Both the position numbers and the translations under genes were made by a program. 64,000 nt of DNA, taken from Thuidium tamariscinum (Eukaryota; Streptophyta; Bryopsida; Hypnales; Thuidiaceae). The stretch lies in contig OX344750.2 of assembly GCA_947034885.2 (NCBI GenBank), positions 2,046,001 through 2,110,000 of the forward strand, read 5' to 3'. Positions 1 through 12,618 of the stretch are shown piece after piece (the first letter of the stretch is position 1; every line of letters begins with the position of its first letter). The notes under the pieces are model-generated. The model did not search any database, was not told the origin of the DNA, and worked only from the letters and a program-made list of their open reading frames with translations.

Positions 1-1351
1 TTGAAGTCGAAGAAGCATGAATTCTTGCAAGAGAGCGACGTAAATAAAACAAGGGAAGGAACTGGAGCTGAGAAGGTTGATTTTGAGAAGAATGGTGACC
101 AGACTGAGAAAGTTGTTACGGAGAGAAGAAAGAAAGCCAAGAAGAAAGCCCTTACCGAGACTGCCGAAGTCCCAGCCGCCGTGATCAAGAGTAAGAGCAA
201 GAAAAAAGGGTCGAAGGGTGTGGGTGAGGGGAAGGGTAGTTCTGTGCCAGCAGGTACGCATAGATCTCAGGCATAGGTTTAGGGCACACTGTCCTTTCTG
301 AGTTACTGGTCCGTCGAAGCTTTGGCATGCCCTTTTTTTACGAGTGGGAGCTAAGTATCCAGTGCTCTCAGGGTTAGCCGTTTAATCAAGGCTATAGTGA
401 AGTATTATCGGTTCAAGATAGGAAGGTCTTGAGACAGACATTGGGTTGCGAACATGGAGATTTATGTCAAAAGGAAGCTTCTAAATTTTGAATTCAAGCT
501 CTACGTCTGCAACTATGTTGGCATGGTTGTTGTTCGTTTTCATCCCTATGCTCTGTAGTCAGAGCTGAGGCAAAGTTTTACACTGGATATGAGATCTACT
601 GGACTAATTCCCAATTTTCTATGAAGCAGTCGAAACAGGAGGCACAGTGGAGATCCCCAAGCAGAGTTTAGCCGTCCCGAATGGTGAAGCGCTGTCGGGA
701 GGTGCCAAGAGCGCAGCTGGAGCTTTACCGGGATTTATAAGGGATGCAGACGCAGTGATGAACGTGAGTGTGGATGATTCTGTGATTTCCAATCTGGAGG
801 TAAAGTTCGCTTCCATTGCGGCTGAGACAGATCAAGAGGCTCGTAGGTCCAATGGTTCACCTGGAGAGGCTTCTCCTACGGAAGCTTCCTCTGGCAAGAA
901 GAAGCGGAAGAGAGGAATCAAGTCTGCCTTGGAAGTCACTGAACCCTCGAGCTCAGGCTCATTGACACCGACACCCCTTGCGAAGTCGAATGGACTCACG
1001 GATCAGACCACGCCAGGATCCACCTCCACGAAGAAGAAGAAGGTCAAATTCGTGCTGAAAAACAACATTGTGTGGAAGCCAAACAACCCTCTTCCCCCTC
1101 AGTCCATGCGAACGCCTCCATCGGCTACACCTCGAGGCAGCGCTTTGAAGAAGGGCGTGCCTGCAGGCCCCATTCGTGTGACTCCCGTGCGCAAGGTCGG
1201 TACCTCGGGTTCCAAACGCCGGTCCCCAAGCACTACTCAAATTTTGTCCATTACCAAACAGAAGCCAACTGCCAGGTCCCCCAAGAGCCTGTCCAAAGGT
1301 GGCCCAAGGTTTGCACGGCGGGTTCGTAAGTCACCTGGACCTCCATTGTAG
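1..1351 (+). CDS. RRP1: RRP1/NOP52-like ribosomal RNA processing protein, C-terminal part (5' end outside window)
   Basis: Two exons are visible: <1-253 and 639-1351 (stop TAG at 1349-1351). The 385 bp intron begins GTACGC at 254 and ends AACAG at 638; the split Gly codon keeps the frame. The first exon encodes a Lys/Glu-rich stretch with KKAKKKA and KSKSKKK clusters, as expected for a nucleolar protein tail. The second exon carries the block I recognise from plant NOP52/RRP1 C-termini: KKKVKF, then NNIVWKPNNPLPPQS, then TPRGSALKKGVPAGP. Family members act in the nucleolus in pre-rRNA cleavage and 60S subunit maturation. The conserved NOP52 fold would lie upstream, outside the window. KVKF (1040-1051) fits the RVxF consensus for protein phosphatase 1 docking, as the related KVTF does in vertebrate RRP1B; function here is inferred. 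The tail ends in a basic RRVRKSPGPPL. The identification rests on the C-terminal block alone. Confidence 0.82.
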
Positions 1352-4300
1352 AAGTATGTCGTGTAGTGCATCAGCGGTAAACATTAATTCTTTAGTGTCA
1401 GGGTGGGAGTTCTTTTCGTGGAGTGAGAATTGTAAGCCTCGGTCTTTATTTCCTCCAGTCCTCAGGAAACCTCGGTCTTTAACTTTCTTGCTCCCTGCCT
1501 CCGACCCCAGCTGATATTCAGCCTCCAGTCGTACTGCATGCATGCATTGCTAGTGTGGTGAAATCATTTCTGAATTCCCAGCGAGTGCGAGAATGACTTG
1601 GTCGTTGATGTCGTCGTCCCCAGCTAGATTTCTTGAACCTTTCGATTGGTTCCGAGTTACCTAAGCAAAGGTTAGCGTGAGGTCGGTGTGCACTGAGCCT
1701 GCAAATACTTCGGTGGCTTCAGCCGGATCATTCCCGTGCGGACATGTATCCATAGCCTGCCTGCATCTAAGGTCTTCAGGAAATTTTTCCAACTTCGGTT
1801 TCTCCTGTACTTAAACGACATTTGAAATGGGTCTAGTGACCCTGAACTTGCGAAATCCTCAACATTCTTTGAGGTTGCGAATTGCTCTTCAGGTGACAAA
1901 GCAAGCATTATAAATCAATCAATGGGACGTACACTCTTACACTCAAGTGCTGGCCGAACTTGTAGATAATTTGCAAATGTCTTTAAAGCCTATATGTAGG
2001 AGTTTAAACCACTTCAATGTTTCACTCATTTGTAACCAACCACTCTTGAAAACTAAGCCACTTCATCCAAAGTCCGTTTTGTGTATGTTGGTATTGTGAA
2101 TTTTTTGGAGTCTTTTGGTCAAAGTATACCTATCTAAAGATCTAATGGAAGTATCTTAGTAATTAGAGATTAATTTTGAAAAGGATTAGAGCATCTGCAA
2201 TCCTTCCGGCAACACTGCTTGTATCGGCATTGTGCTGTGTACAGAGAATTTTTTATTTAAAGTTGGGCTCCAATGCAATCGTGTTTGGGGGCCTTCAATT
2301 CCAAGGCCTTGGTATGGGACCCCGGGATCGGTAAATTTTCAGTATGAGGGCTGTGGGAGTTGGCCCTTTAGAGAATAATCATTATTGTCAAGCATTGGAA
2401 TGTGTGCTCTTCAATACAACTTTTTCATGTCTTCATGGAAAGTCCTTTTATAATGGAGATTTCTCTTTCTTTTTATAATACAAAAAAATCCATTTGACAT
2501 TCAGGCCTACCGCTTTCACATTGGGTCATTTTCTTCCAAATTTGAACTGGCACTATGTAGCTCACATGGAATGGCCCTCCATTTGCCTTTCTAAGGCTTG
2601 TTTGCAGGTGTTGCATTGTAGATGCCTTTATGATGCTTCGAATACATTTTCCTCACTTGCCACTTGTAAATTAGGAAATTGAAGACCATTGATGTATTTA
2701 AAAAATATTCAAACTTCTTTTTTATGCCATTGATTTGAATTGTTCCAAAATTTATTTTGATTGAATCCCCACTATTAATTTCAAGTATGATACTTATAGA
2801 ATATAGACTATGGTATACAAGTAGGCATCAAAAATATATAGATATATAGTACATGCTTTATGAATATATATATATATATATATAATATTGATGTATAGTA
2901 GTCGGTATTGATATGGTGGTGATATTCTATACCATTTGTAGAAATAGTAATTTTCAAAAACATATAAGTAGGAGGATAAAAATGAATTTCAAAAGCACAA
3001 TGTGATTGTCAATTAATTGATTGGTAGATTAATTGAATTTGTCACTATGCATTGTAATTGACAATAATCATGATGAAAAATAGAAAATTAGGAATAATTT
3101 TAGTATATAGGTTGTTTTATTTGAAGCAAGAAGCACATTGGAAGGTTCTAGAGATTCAAGAAATGTTCTTGAATTTTGGTATTACTATGATTATAATTGT
3201 GAGTCACATTCAAAATTGACTTGTAGAGCCACAAAAGGTGTGTAAAGTACTGGTATTAAGTACATAGTTATTAAGCAATTTAGGCAAGGATTGGACAAAG
3301 GAAATAATTAAAATTTTTTTATTTAATTGGTGAAATGTGCACATGCATGTACAACAAGCTAACAAACTTTGTACATCTAAGATATTGTCACATTTTAAAA
3401 TTACATCCAAATACTCCTAGAATTGTCTCTAGCATGCTTGTAGTTTAGGTGCTCAAGACAAAAATTGTCCTGTGTATATCAAAGTTTTAGAGTGCCTTAA
3501 TTTAGTTTGGACAAGTTAATTTGATATGTTAGTGTACCAAATATGGCTTGAATTGTACTTGATGAGATATGACAACTAAATATGTTAGTGAATTATGATT
3601 GAGACCATGATTGAGCAAGTTTAGATGTCATTATAAGATCAAAGTTGATTTAAAGAAATCATATTGCTTGAGTTACATAGTTAGGGAACATAATCCACTT
3701 TTTGTGATCCATTGCATTATATTTAGTTAGAAAATTTTATATGGCAACAACCATGTTAAATTGGTGGATTTAGGATCAATTATGAATTGACAATCATTAA
3801 GAATAATAATTAATGCAACTAATTAAGAGTCTAAGAACCTCAATTGCAAACAATGAAACCATCAAATTGTTCATGAAAATAAATTCATAAATTTCCACAT
3901 AGTTCCAGGTTTGTCCTTAGAAGATAATGTAGTAGATTATAAAAATTGTAATAAAAACTACCAACTTAGATTACCATAGGCTACTACATGCTTATACAAG
4001 AAGTCAATGTAGTTCAAAATTGTGCATCTTAGAACATTGGCTAATCTTCCATTGAAAGAGATTTGAAGGCAAGAGAAGCCCGTTTTAAGATTGTTCTTCC
4101 ATATGTTCTATATGCTATCTAGAAACTACAAACCAACCTAGTTGGCTGAAATTTTGAAATTTTGAAAAAACAAATTTTAAAAAGAATTAAGAAACCTGAC
4201 ACTAATTTTTTTTAAATTAAAAAAAATTTGATTTAAAAAAAACTGATGTAGCAATCTCTCAACCACATTAGATTGTTGATGTGACACATTCCCATAGTTT

Positions 4301-6081
4301 GAGTGCTCTCATTGCCCTCAAATCTCTTCAATCTAATGCCTATCATTTCCAAATCCCATTTGCGTCAACAATAATGAATGTGAATTCCATTGAAGCATCA
4401 ATTCCCTTGGCAATCTAAATTTTTTGCCTTAAATATAAAAGCAATCAATCCCTACCAACATTGAATTCCATCTCAATGTGGGCCTAGATCAACTACAATA
4501 CACTTGAGCAATACTACTTGGAGAAGAGGATCTTGGTCCATTGCAATTCACTCTTTTCTAACCATCTTCTCTTTGGTGAATTTGATATTCACATACAAGC
4601 AAGTTTGCCTTCTAATGTAATATCTACTACGATTCACACTATCCAAGGACAATACCCAAATTATATAGAACAAACAGAGATATTCTATAAATAAGCTTCA
4701 CTAGAAGAATTGATACTACAAATTGCATATAATTCAAAGAGATGACACATTCAAATCATAGAACATATAAGTAAAATCATTTTGCAAGAGATAAAATTGG
4801 ATATGACTATCTAATGTCATTAGATTTGTTTATCTAATTCAACAACCATCAACTTCGTGGACATAGTTAACTAGTGTAACTAACTATATTCTTGTAATCA
4901 AATTTTAAATGCAAAAGTATATACACTGACTACATGCATGCATACAAAAAAATCACTAGCATTGACCATGTAATTTTTTTGATGAATTCAAAATCGACTC
5001 ATGACTAGTTGGACTAATTGTATCCAAAAATTAGACAAACCCCTTTACTTTTACTATAATGAGGCTATGAACAAGAACATAATTTAAAGAAGACTAGTAA
5101 AAAACAAACATTAATATAGTGAGGGCCATAGTGCCAATACTTGAATACAATGCTTGGCAAAGATGTTTTACAACAAATGACATCACCTATAGTAGTGACT
5201 ATTTGGCCCTACTTAAGATCCATAAAATCTTGGAAGAATTCTTCATCTACATTGTAGGAAAAAAACAATGTTCTTGTTTTTACCGTATTTGGAGTATTTG
5301 CAAAAAAGATTACAAAGATCTCCACTGGCATAAATCACCATCCATGAGATCTTTATAACCTTGTATTTGCCTTCATGGCTCTTCTAAAATTTGCACACAT
5401 CTTTGCTCAAAAGCATTCACATGTTGAAATATTGGGAAGTAGTCATGCTCTTCAGTTGAAGCTAGGAGGCAAATTTCTTCTAGAACACTATAGAGACCAT
5501 GGTCACTATTCATTATCAATGATGAATAATGGCCACATTACAAAAATTTAAAAAAATTAAAAACATTTCAAAATTAAAAAATATAATTATTTTATTTTTA
5601 AAATATTAAAATAATAACCTAGAAAGTAGAAACTAAAAAAATGTATAATTTTGTGTTTATTTTAATAAACTTTAAAAGAAATTAATATCTTTAAAATTAT
5701 TCAATTGAAATGTTCTTAACTAATTTATCCCTACAATTTGTTGACCAAAAAGAAATTGAATCCTTTTCCAACAAGCATTCTATGGTTGTCCCTTACTATC
5801 CAGGATTCACAACCCCTTCAAGAGGGTTTTTTTTTTTGATGAAGATTCAAGGAAAGAAATTTGAACATTGTAAAGACATAGTCAAATAGTTTTTGTCAAT
5901 GTAACGTAGCTTGTATGGTTTAAGCATGTGTCAAGATCCTTGTTACAATCTTGGATGGATAAATGAATGGATTGATGATTATGTTATGACTTTTGTTATG
6001 ACCTTTGATGGATGAATGCATTGATGAATGATCATGAACTAATTCATAATGGAATGTCCACTAGTGGATAAGCAAAGATTA
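1352..6081. other. 3' flank of RRP1 and gene-free AT-rich spacer
   Basis: Roughly 1352-1920 is less AT-rich and probably holds the RRP1 3' UTR. Beyond that the sequence becomes strongly AT-rich with poly-A and poly-T runs (for example 4200-4240, 5540-5650 and a poly-T run near 5830). A TTAGAGCATCTGC string near 2186 resembles the Harbinger-like element ends described elsewhere in this window, but I found no partner end. A short segment at 4236-4285 (TGATGTAGCAATCTCTCAAC) resembles 28574-28615. No convincing gene is seen. Confidence 0.6.
2862..2885. repeat. (TA)n microsatellite
   Basis: An almost perfect run of alternating T and A of about 22 bases inside AT-rich spacer. Such runs are often length-polymorphic. 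Confidence 0.9.
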
Positions 6082-6824
6082 CCCGGGGGGGTGATTGCAA
6101 GAAAGACCGGTACTATTTTGCGTCACACTTTGAATGACAGAGTTGTTATTGATTATAACTTTTAAAGTATGAACCACATTAACTTGAAATTTTGACTAAA
6201 GATTCCTAACATGATAACAATCAAATTCCTTATTTTTCAGAAATTTTCAAAAATCATTTTATAATTAAATTTCAATTAAGCTAATTTGTCACACTTTGCG
6301 GTTTAAGGGTTTTTAGTACTGGGGAGCATCCAAAATTAATGATCTAAAGCTGAAATTTCTGTGGCCTATTTCCATACTAAGTAGGCATGTTTCTACCAAA
6401 GGAAATCTTTAAAATCATTATTCTCTTTCCTCTACATATGCATGAACAAGCCTCCCTTGCGCGCATACTTTTGAACACTTAAGATGGTTTTGAGATCATT
6501 CTTTTGGTGAAATCTCTTCATCATAAAGTTCTCCCCAATTTCCAATTTTTAGTTTTCTTTTAAATTCTTTTTCCTATTTTTTACAAATTAAAATGTCAAA
6601 GTAGCTATTTTCATGAAAATTTGCACTTTTCTAGTTCTCCTATTTAGAGAATTTTCCTACACTTTTCCTTCCTGGGGTACCTTCTTCTTAGAGGTATATA
6701 CCTAAAACATATTTTTTACATTTTTTAAAAATTGTTTTTCTAATTATACAATACTCCCGAAAATTTCAGCAGTACTGTGGAAAACGCTACATAAATCGGT
6801 CGGTCTTTCTTGCAATGACCCGGG
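6082..6824. mobile_element. Inverted-repeat element, TGATTGCAAGAAAGACC ends (about 740 bp)
   Basis: The left end reads CCCGGG..GTGATTGCAAGAAAGACC and the right end, read on the other strand, CCCGGGTCATTGCAAGAAAGACC, so about 20 bases pair as terminal inverted repeats. No ORF of note lies inside, so it would be non-autonomous. The palindromic CCCGGG at both ends makes the exact boundary and the target duplication ambiguous; I could not settle the superfamily. A diverged relative appears to lie at about 9893-10592. Confidence 0.65.
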
Positions 6825-6828
6825 GATA

Positions 6829-6990
6829 GATATCTCTAAATGGTGAATTTATACACTAGAGTTAGACAACTCTAGTTGGATGACAAAGGCATTGGAATGC
6901 TTGAAGATGAATATCTATGAATGATGGATTTATGCACTAGAGCTAGACAACTCTATCCAAATGACTAGTGCATTTGAGAAACACAATTGT
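6829..6990. repeat. Two-unit tandem repeat, about 81 bp period
   Basis: Two consecutive units each contain GCACTAGAGCTAGACAACTC or a close variant, starting at about 6855 and 6936. The flanks (AAGATGAATATCTATGAATG) are also partly shared. The repeat lies directly beside the right end of the preceding inverted-repeat element and has no visible coding potential. Confidence 0.6.
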
Positions 6991-8435
6991 GTTGCAAGTT
7001 GAAGTTAGATAATTCCCAAGTAGAAGATGAAGATTTGGATAAGAGATGATTTCGATAAGATATGACTTGAGAGGATATAGTTGGAGAAGGTAATTAGGAC
7101 TTTGACTTTAGTCAATGATTCTAAATAAAACCAAAGATAGAAAGATAAATATAAAAGGTAGTCATAATCTATCTTAAAGATTGATAGTCTTTATTGATAG
7201 TCTCGATTATAAGACAAAGCTCAAGGATGAGGAAACTATATCTTTGGAGATTGATCTCTTTCTATGGTCAGGTGGTTTGAACTCTTGAGAAGCGATTTTA
7301 TTATTAAGTATATTTTAAGTTTGTATTTCGAATCCATTGTGATTTGAAGTTACAAGCTCTAGGAGGTTTGTAAGAGCATGGCTCCACAATATTGTCCGAA
7401 CCATTATAATGTCAATTTTATAACATTGAAGTACTTTGAAAAAGTTGAAGTAGTAACATTGAATTATACAAAAATCTTAAAATGAGGAATGCGATGGATT
7501 TAGGATTCAAAGCACCCACCTCAAAAAAATGGACCTATTGTATGTATCAACTAGTATGAATAAATTTATAGTATCTAGAGACTATTGTTAATGCAAACCC
7601 CAAAAGATGGTCACACCAATGTTGGCACTCTATGATACTTTAACTACAAGCAAGTTACAAATTGAAGGTGAGTGAAAATCAACTTTATAAGAATTTAAGA
7701 AGCAAGTAATTACAATTGCATCTTAATCTTGATTGAGGCCTATGACGAAACTAGATGGCAATGAAAAATTACTTACATACTCCAAACAAGTCCTTTTTCT
7801 TCAGCAAAAGCATGTTATAAAGTATTTTTGCATTATTATATCTAACTTGCCTTTCTAGTAGTGTATAATTCATTAGTTTAAGAGCCTCCCTTACATTCTC
7901 ACACTTTCAATTGTCCTCTCTCCTTCATCAACCACCACCCCAAACAAATGGAGTTGAATTGCTTTGGATACCATTAGTAGGCAAGAATTGGGGAAATATA
8001 ATGTCCTTCACAAACAAAGTATAAATTTAGATGAAAACCATGGTATGGCCAATTCAAATTCTTTAAAGAGAACTACTTTAGTCCAAATTAGCTCTAATGA
8101 GTGGTTTTGCAATTTAGGTGGCATAATGAATTAATAAATTAGTTACAAATTGATCAATTAAAATGTGGATAATAGATAGCCTTCAAATATTCTCAATATT
8201 TAACATCTACTTCATATGTATTGAGAAAGGTATCTATAGTATGAAATTATCTTTAAGCAAGAAATTGAATTGAAATAAAATTTACTCAAAACCAATGTAT
8301 TTTAGTGCAAAAGTTATACAAGATCATATCACCATAAAAGATTCCAATTTCTAACAATAAACCCAAACTCCATTTTATTGCACAGTTTGTTGTTTTAAAC
8401 CATACTTTTAGATAGACCTTTCATATTTTTTAATC
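6991..8435. other. AT-rich spacer without recognisable gene
   Basis: No long ORF, splice-consistent exon series or RNA gene was recognised. Low-complexity GAT/AAG-rich text lies at 7020-7110. Confidence 0.5.
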
Positions 8436-8655
8436 CTAGAAAGACACTAGCCTATAATCAAGGTAGTTGCTCCAAAATGATTTGATTCTTAAACCAATAG
8501 TTGCATTCTTCATCTTTGAAGTCAATCATCCATTAATTACTTTTGGTTTAATCCTAGAAAGATGCTCTATCTATGATTTGGAATGCACCTACTAATTGAA
8601 GAATCAAATTTTTTTTAGCAACTACCTTGGTTATAGGCTAGTGTTCTTCTAAGGT
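8436..8655. mobile_element. Fold-back MITE-like hairpin (about 220 bp)
   Basis: The segment near 8438-8490 containing GACACTAGCCTATAATCAAG is repeated in inverted orientation near 8600-8650 (CTTGGTTATAGGCTAGTGTT), with GGTAGTTGC and GATTTGATTCTT also paired. The arms are about 50 bp and imperfect, with a loop of about 110 bp. This is the shape of a short non-autonomous DNA transposon or snap-back element. No clear target duplication was found. Confidence 0.6.
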
Positions 8656-9892
8656 TACTAAAGCACAACAATTTACATTCTATGAAGGTACATGGTTTTT
8701 AAAAATATAGCTTATCTATAAACAAGTGATTGAAATTTATATCCTTTAGATGTAAGACATTAACTTTTTATCTATACATACTTGATTAAGTTTGACTAAA
8801 ATTGAACAACCCACTAATATGAAGTGTACATTTTAGTTTGGAGAAGTAGAGTTTTGTTGGAGATTGGATCACATAGGTTATTTTATACAAAAATAATGAA
8901 GGAATTCTACAATTGGCCCCCAAATAGGGTTTTAGATACAAATAATTTTAGCAACAAGCCTTAGGAGTGAAAGAAGATGAGTGCTATAGTTGTATGAAGC
9001 TATGATTTGAAGCCTTGGAAAAATTCTACCTTGTATGTCTATTTTTCTACTACTAGTGGATTCAAAAGCAAGGGCATTGCAATATTTGTGATAGTAATAT
9101 AGTAATACTTACATAGAAGTTGCATGTCAAATTCAACATCCATCTCTTGAAAATCATTGAATGACTATAATCCACTTGAGACTAAATGTTTAAGGTTTCC
9201 AAGCATGAAGACAATTGAAAATTTGTTTGAAAAAGGGATAAAGACAATGTCAAAGCAAGTTCACAATATTTGTGAGTTTAGAGTATGGTAATTGGTGATT
9301 GGAAAATTAAGCATGTTGTTGAAGTAGTGAGCTATTGAACTTCTCCTTGCCAATTTTTTAAATGGCTAGAGCTTTCTTGTATATCATATTCTCAAGACAA
9401 AAGCTTTGTGCAATTTCCAAACATATGAAAAATCCTAGAGTTTCTTTTTGTTGAAGCACCTCACTCAACTATTATAGATAGGAATGAATCAATTTCAACT
9501 CAAGAAGTCTAATCATTGAAAATTGCTCAATATGTTTTTCAATAAAGAAATTAGCTAGCTAGGGTTGCTATTATGTAAGCCTAAATGTTTGAGCCTATGA
9601 GCCTAAAATACTCAATTTCAAATGATCCAAACTTTTTCAAGCACATAACCCACTAGCCTTCAAAAATGAATTCAAAGTAAGACCATTGTTTCTGGTACTT
9701 TCTCATACAAATGTGACCTTGTGAAGTGTGCAAATATCCACTTTTTGTCAATTCAAATGCTAATATCTTGCAATCTATGCAATCTATGCAATGGAAAGTT
9801 TTTTTTAAAAATTACTTCATCTTTTCAAACTAGTGTACTATTAGATCCTACAATTATAAGTCTTTAAAAATGATTCCCCCCCTAAAATTTGG
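8656..9892. other. AT-rich spacer without recognisable gene
   Basis: No gene, strong repeat or RNA was recognised in this stretch. Confidence 0.5.
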
Positions 9893-10592
9893 TAGGGTCA
9901 TTTCAATAAACACTTACCGATTTTGTCTTAAAATGGCCTATTTTCATGAGTCCTGTGACTTTTGAATTTTTTTTAAAATAAAATAAAATATGGATATTAT
10001 ATCTCTTAAAATTCAGACCTAAGAAAATTAACCTCTAAAAGTTATGCACAAAAAAAGGACAATGAAAAATACAATGAAAACAGACACTTTTTTCTTTGAT
10101 TTTTTAAAAATAATAAAAAAACTCAATAAAATTAAATTTAAAAAAAATTCTAGCTTAAAGATGCTCCTCTCCAATAATTTTTATCTTTGGGAAGAATAAA
10201 TTGTATTCTCCACACTTATGTAAAGGCAGTGCTTTTTTAGCACATGTGGAAGTTGGACAATATAATATTTTCAAAAAATATACTCTGGACTTGTGTAACT
10301 ATAGTAGAGGTCCTTGAATGCCAAATTTAAAATCAAAATTTGCATTTTTGGGTCAAAAATAGGATTAAAACCCCCAAAAATAGCCAAGGTAGACACCCAA
10401 TTGGGGGCAATTTTAAAAAATTAAATTTTTTTTTTAGAATTGAAAAAATTACACAAAATGTAAAACTTTTTTGTGCACCTTCGTTCCAAATTTAAAGTCA
10501 AATGAACAAAGTATGAAAAAGTTATGAGCAAAAAACTACCTTGTAAAAGTCAAGGGGACAAAAAAAAGACAAGTGTTTCTTACAATCACTTG
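9893..10592. mobile_element. Degenerate inverted-repeat element related to the one at 6082-6824
   Basis: The left end GTCATTTCAATAAACACTT pairs with the right end, GTGATTGTAAGAAACACTT on the other strand (about 15 of 19 bases). The end pattern, and an internal motif around CATAACTTTTTCATACTTTG (read on the minus strand), resemble the element at 6082-6824. It therefore looks like an older member of the same family. Boundaries are approximate. Confidence 0.45.
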
Positions 10593-12618
10593 GTACTTGC
10601 ATTAGCAATGGTAGAATTTGGAGCATTTTTGTGAAAATATTGTCAAAAAACTTAAGGGATTAAGGAGCTATATCAAAAGATTAGAGGATTGAATTGATCT
10701 TAAATTTTCAAGAAGATAAAGATGATTAAGGTAGCTTTTCTAAAGGCTATAGTTTACCAAATTCAAGACATTTATGAGGAGGGTTTGTTGCCTCTAAAAG
10801 GAAGTACAAATTGAGATTTTTTGTGGTATTTTTTGCCAATTGAACTTGAACAATTGCAATTCTCATTGCACATTAGTATGAAACATGTTGTGGGTCGGTT
10901 GCATGCTGAATTTGGATATTGTGATTGATTGATGAATGTTGAATATATTGGTATGGGTCCAAATTAGGCCATTTTAGGCCTTTAATGGTACATTTGAATT
11001 AGGTTTTTACCTAAAAATTTGTCTTGGACTACTTGAATGCTTAATTAGATGATTGGGGGATATTAGAAAGTACTTGGCATGGGGAGGGGAAAGATGAGTT
11101 GCATTAAGTTTGTCAGTCTCAATTTCATTTATTTTGAGCCCTAATTGGAAGTTTTTTGTTGCAATTTTGGTTTAAGAGGATACTATAATTTCTTAGGCCA
11201 TATTTTAGAATATTTTTTGGATGCTATTGGGCATTTTTTTAGTGATTTAGTAATGTTGTCTTTTTTTTTTTATTAAATTCATCTACAAAAAAATGACCAA
11301 AATGTTAGGAAAGTCCATTGCTTAGAGGCATTTTAGATTAGAGGTCCTACACACTCACCCTTTGCTCAACTTTGAGGGTGAATTTTGCCTCATGAATTTC
11401 ACTCACAAATCTTGCCATCAAGAAGAAATTGACTTCTATATGTAGCATACTCATCAAAAACACTAATTGAATGCCATGTCCACAGCACTAATAATTATAT
11501 TCAATATTATGCTACTACTAGTGTTATCTAAACTTTCACCACACACACTTTAAATTCCAAGTGGTTTGCATTTAGAGTTGTATTCACCACTTCTTAATTC
11601 ATTCACCGAAATTTTTTTTTTAATTACAATTTGATGAAGTAATATCTAATACCAAATGAAACCTTATAAAAAAACTATATCCCAAAAATTTACATTAGTT
11701 GACAAATAGTGTCTATTTGAACATTTAGTGTTGGTAACATTAGTACAATTGTTGACATTTAGTCATTTGTTGTGCTTTGGAATTGATGTTGCCAACACTA
11801 AATACCACTATTAGTGTATTGAAGTTACAGAAACAAGCGGGGATTGAAAGCATACAGCTGTGACTCCTGAAAATGTATGATCAAGCGATGATTGTGCGGC
11901 ATGATGGAAGGCCATTTGTTTCAACACTCTGAACAATTCAATGGATTAGGGTTTAGATGAGCGGCTATACTGGCGACGAATGCTACATATTGTTCAGTTT
12001 CTGGGAGAAGCTGTGTTCAGACGATTCAAGATGGAACATCAGTGTGATACGCTCATTGATCTTCCGCAAAGAAAATTACTCTGAAATGGAAAAAATTAAG
12101 TGCACAGCCCTACGATTGAAATCACTCACGTCATCGTAGAATGCATCATTTTGGAAAAAACTCAGGCAGCACAACATTGCCAGTGACATTTAGTACTCAA
12201 TAAGGACACGAAATTCAGGTTCTGAAGTATCAAGGCAACAAGTTTGTTGCATGTCTGAAAACCAAATATGAAATAAGTACAGATCTCTCAGCCGTACTCT
12301 CGCTGCTAGCTCCAATTCGTGCTAACCCAAGGCCTGATTTGTGATGAAAGATATGGTTCTAGCATTGCTTGCCCAATGTTTGAACCAAGTAATGATATAT
12401 TCCCTTGCAGGCATTGTCCCGAGGGATTGAAGAATAAATGTACAGTAAAATGCAAAAAATATTCTAAACCTGCAAACTATCCGACCACTTGTGTGAATTC
12501 TTGCCGCCTGATGAAACTACCTCCAAACTATCTCAAAAAGTGGAAGGGCAACTCTCTGTTATCATGCTTTGCACGATCCCTCTTACAATTCTCAGTATAG
12601 ATGTTAAACACAGAATAT
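10593..12618. other. Spacer and downstream flank of the mitochondrial carrier gene
   Basis: AT-rich until about 11820, then of more balanced composition. The part from about 11830 to 12618 lies downstream of the minus-strand carrier stop codon and could include its 3' UTR. Short ORFs at 11957-12139 and 12319-12600 have no recognisable motif and are not called as genes. Confidence 0.5.
11717..11807. repeat. Short inverted repeat (hairpin)
   Basis: ATTTAGTGTTGGTAACAT near 11720 pairs with ATGTTGCCAACACTAAAT near 11788 (17 of 18 bases) across a loop of about 50 bases. It could be the remains of a small transposon or a cruciform-forming site. Confidence 0.6.

Noticed and set aside
2186..2420. 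Harbinger-like element starting TTAGAGCATCTGC
   Set aside because: No inverted partner GATGCTC-TAA was found downstream.
9876..9890. Run of seven C with following CTAAAATTTGG as a TTAA-type element end
   Set aside because: No TTAA precedes it and no matching right end occurs nearby.
12319..12600. Cysteine-containing 93-codon ORF downstream of the carrier
   Set aside because: Cysteine spacing does not fit a recognised small-protein family, and the region is better explained as 3' flank of the carrier gene.
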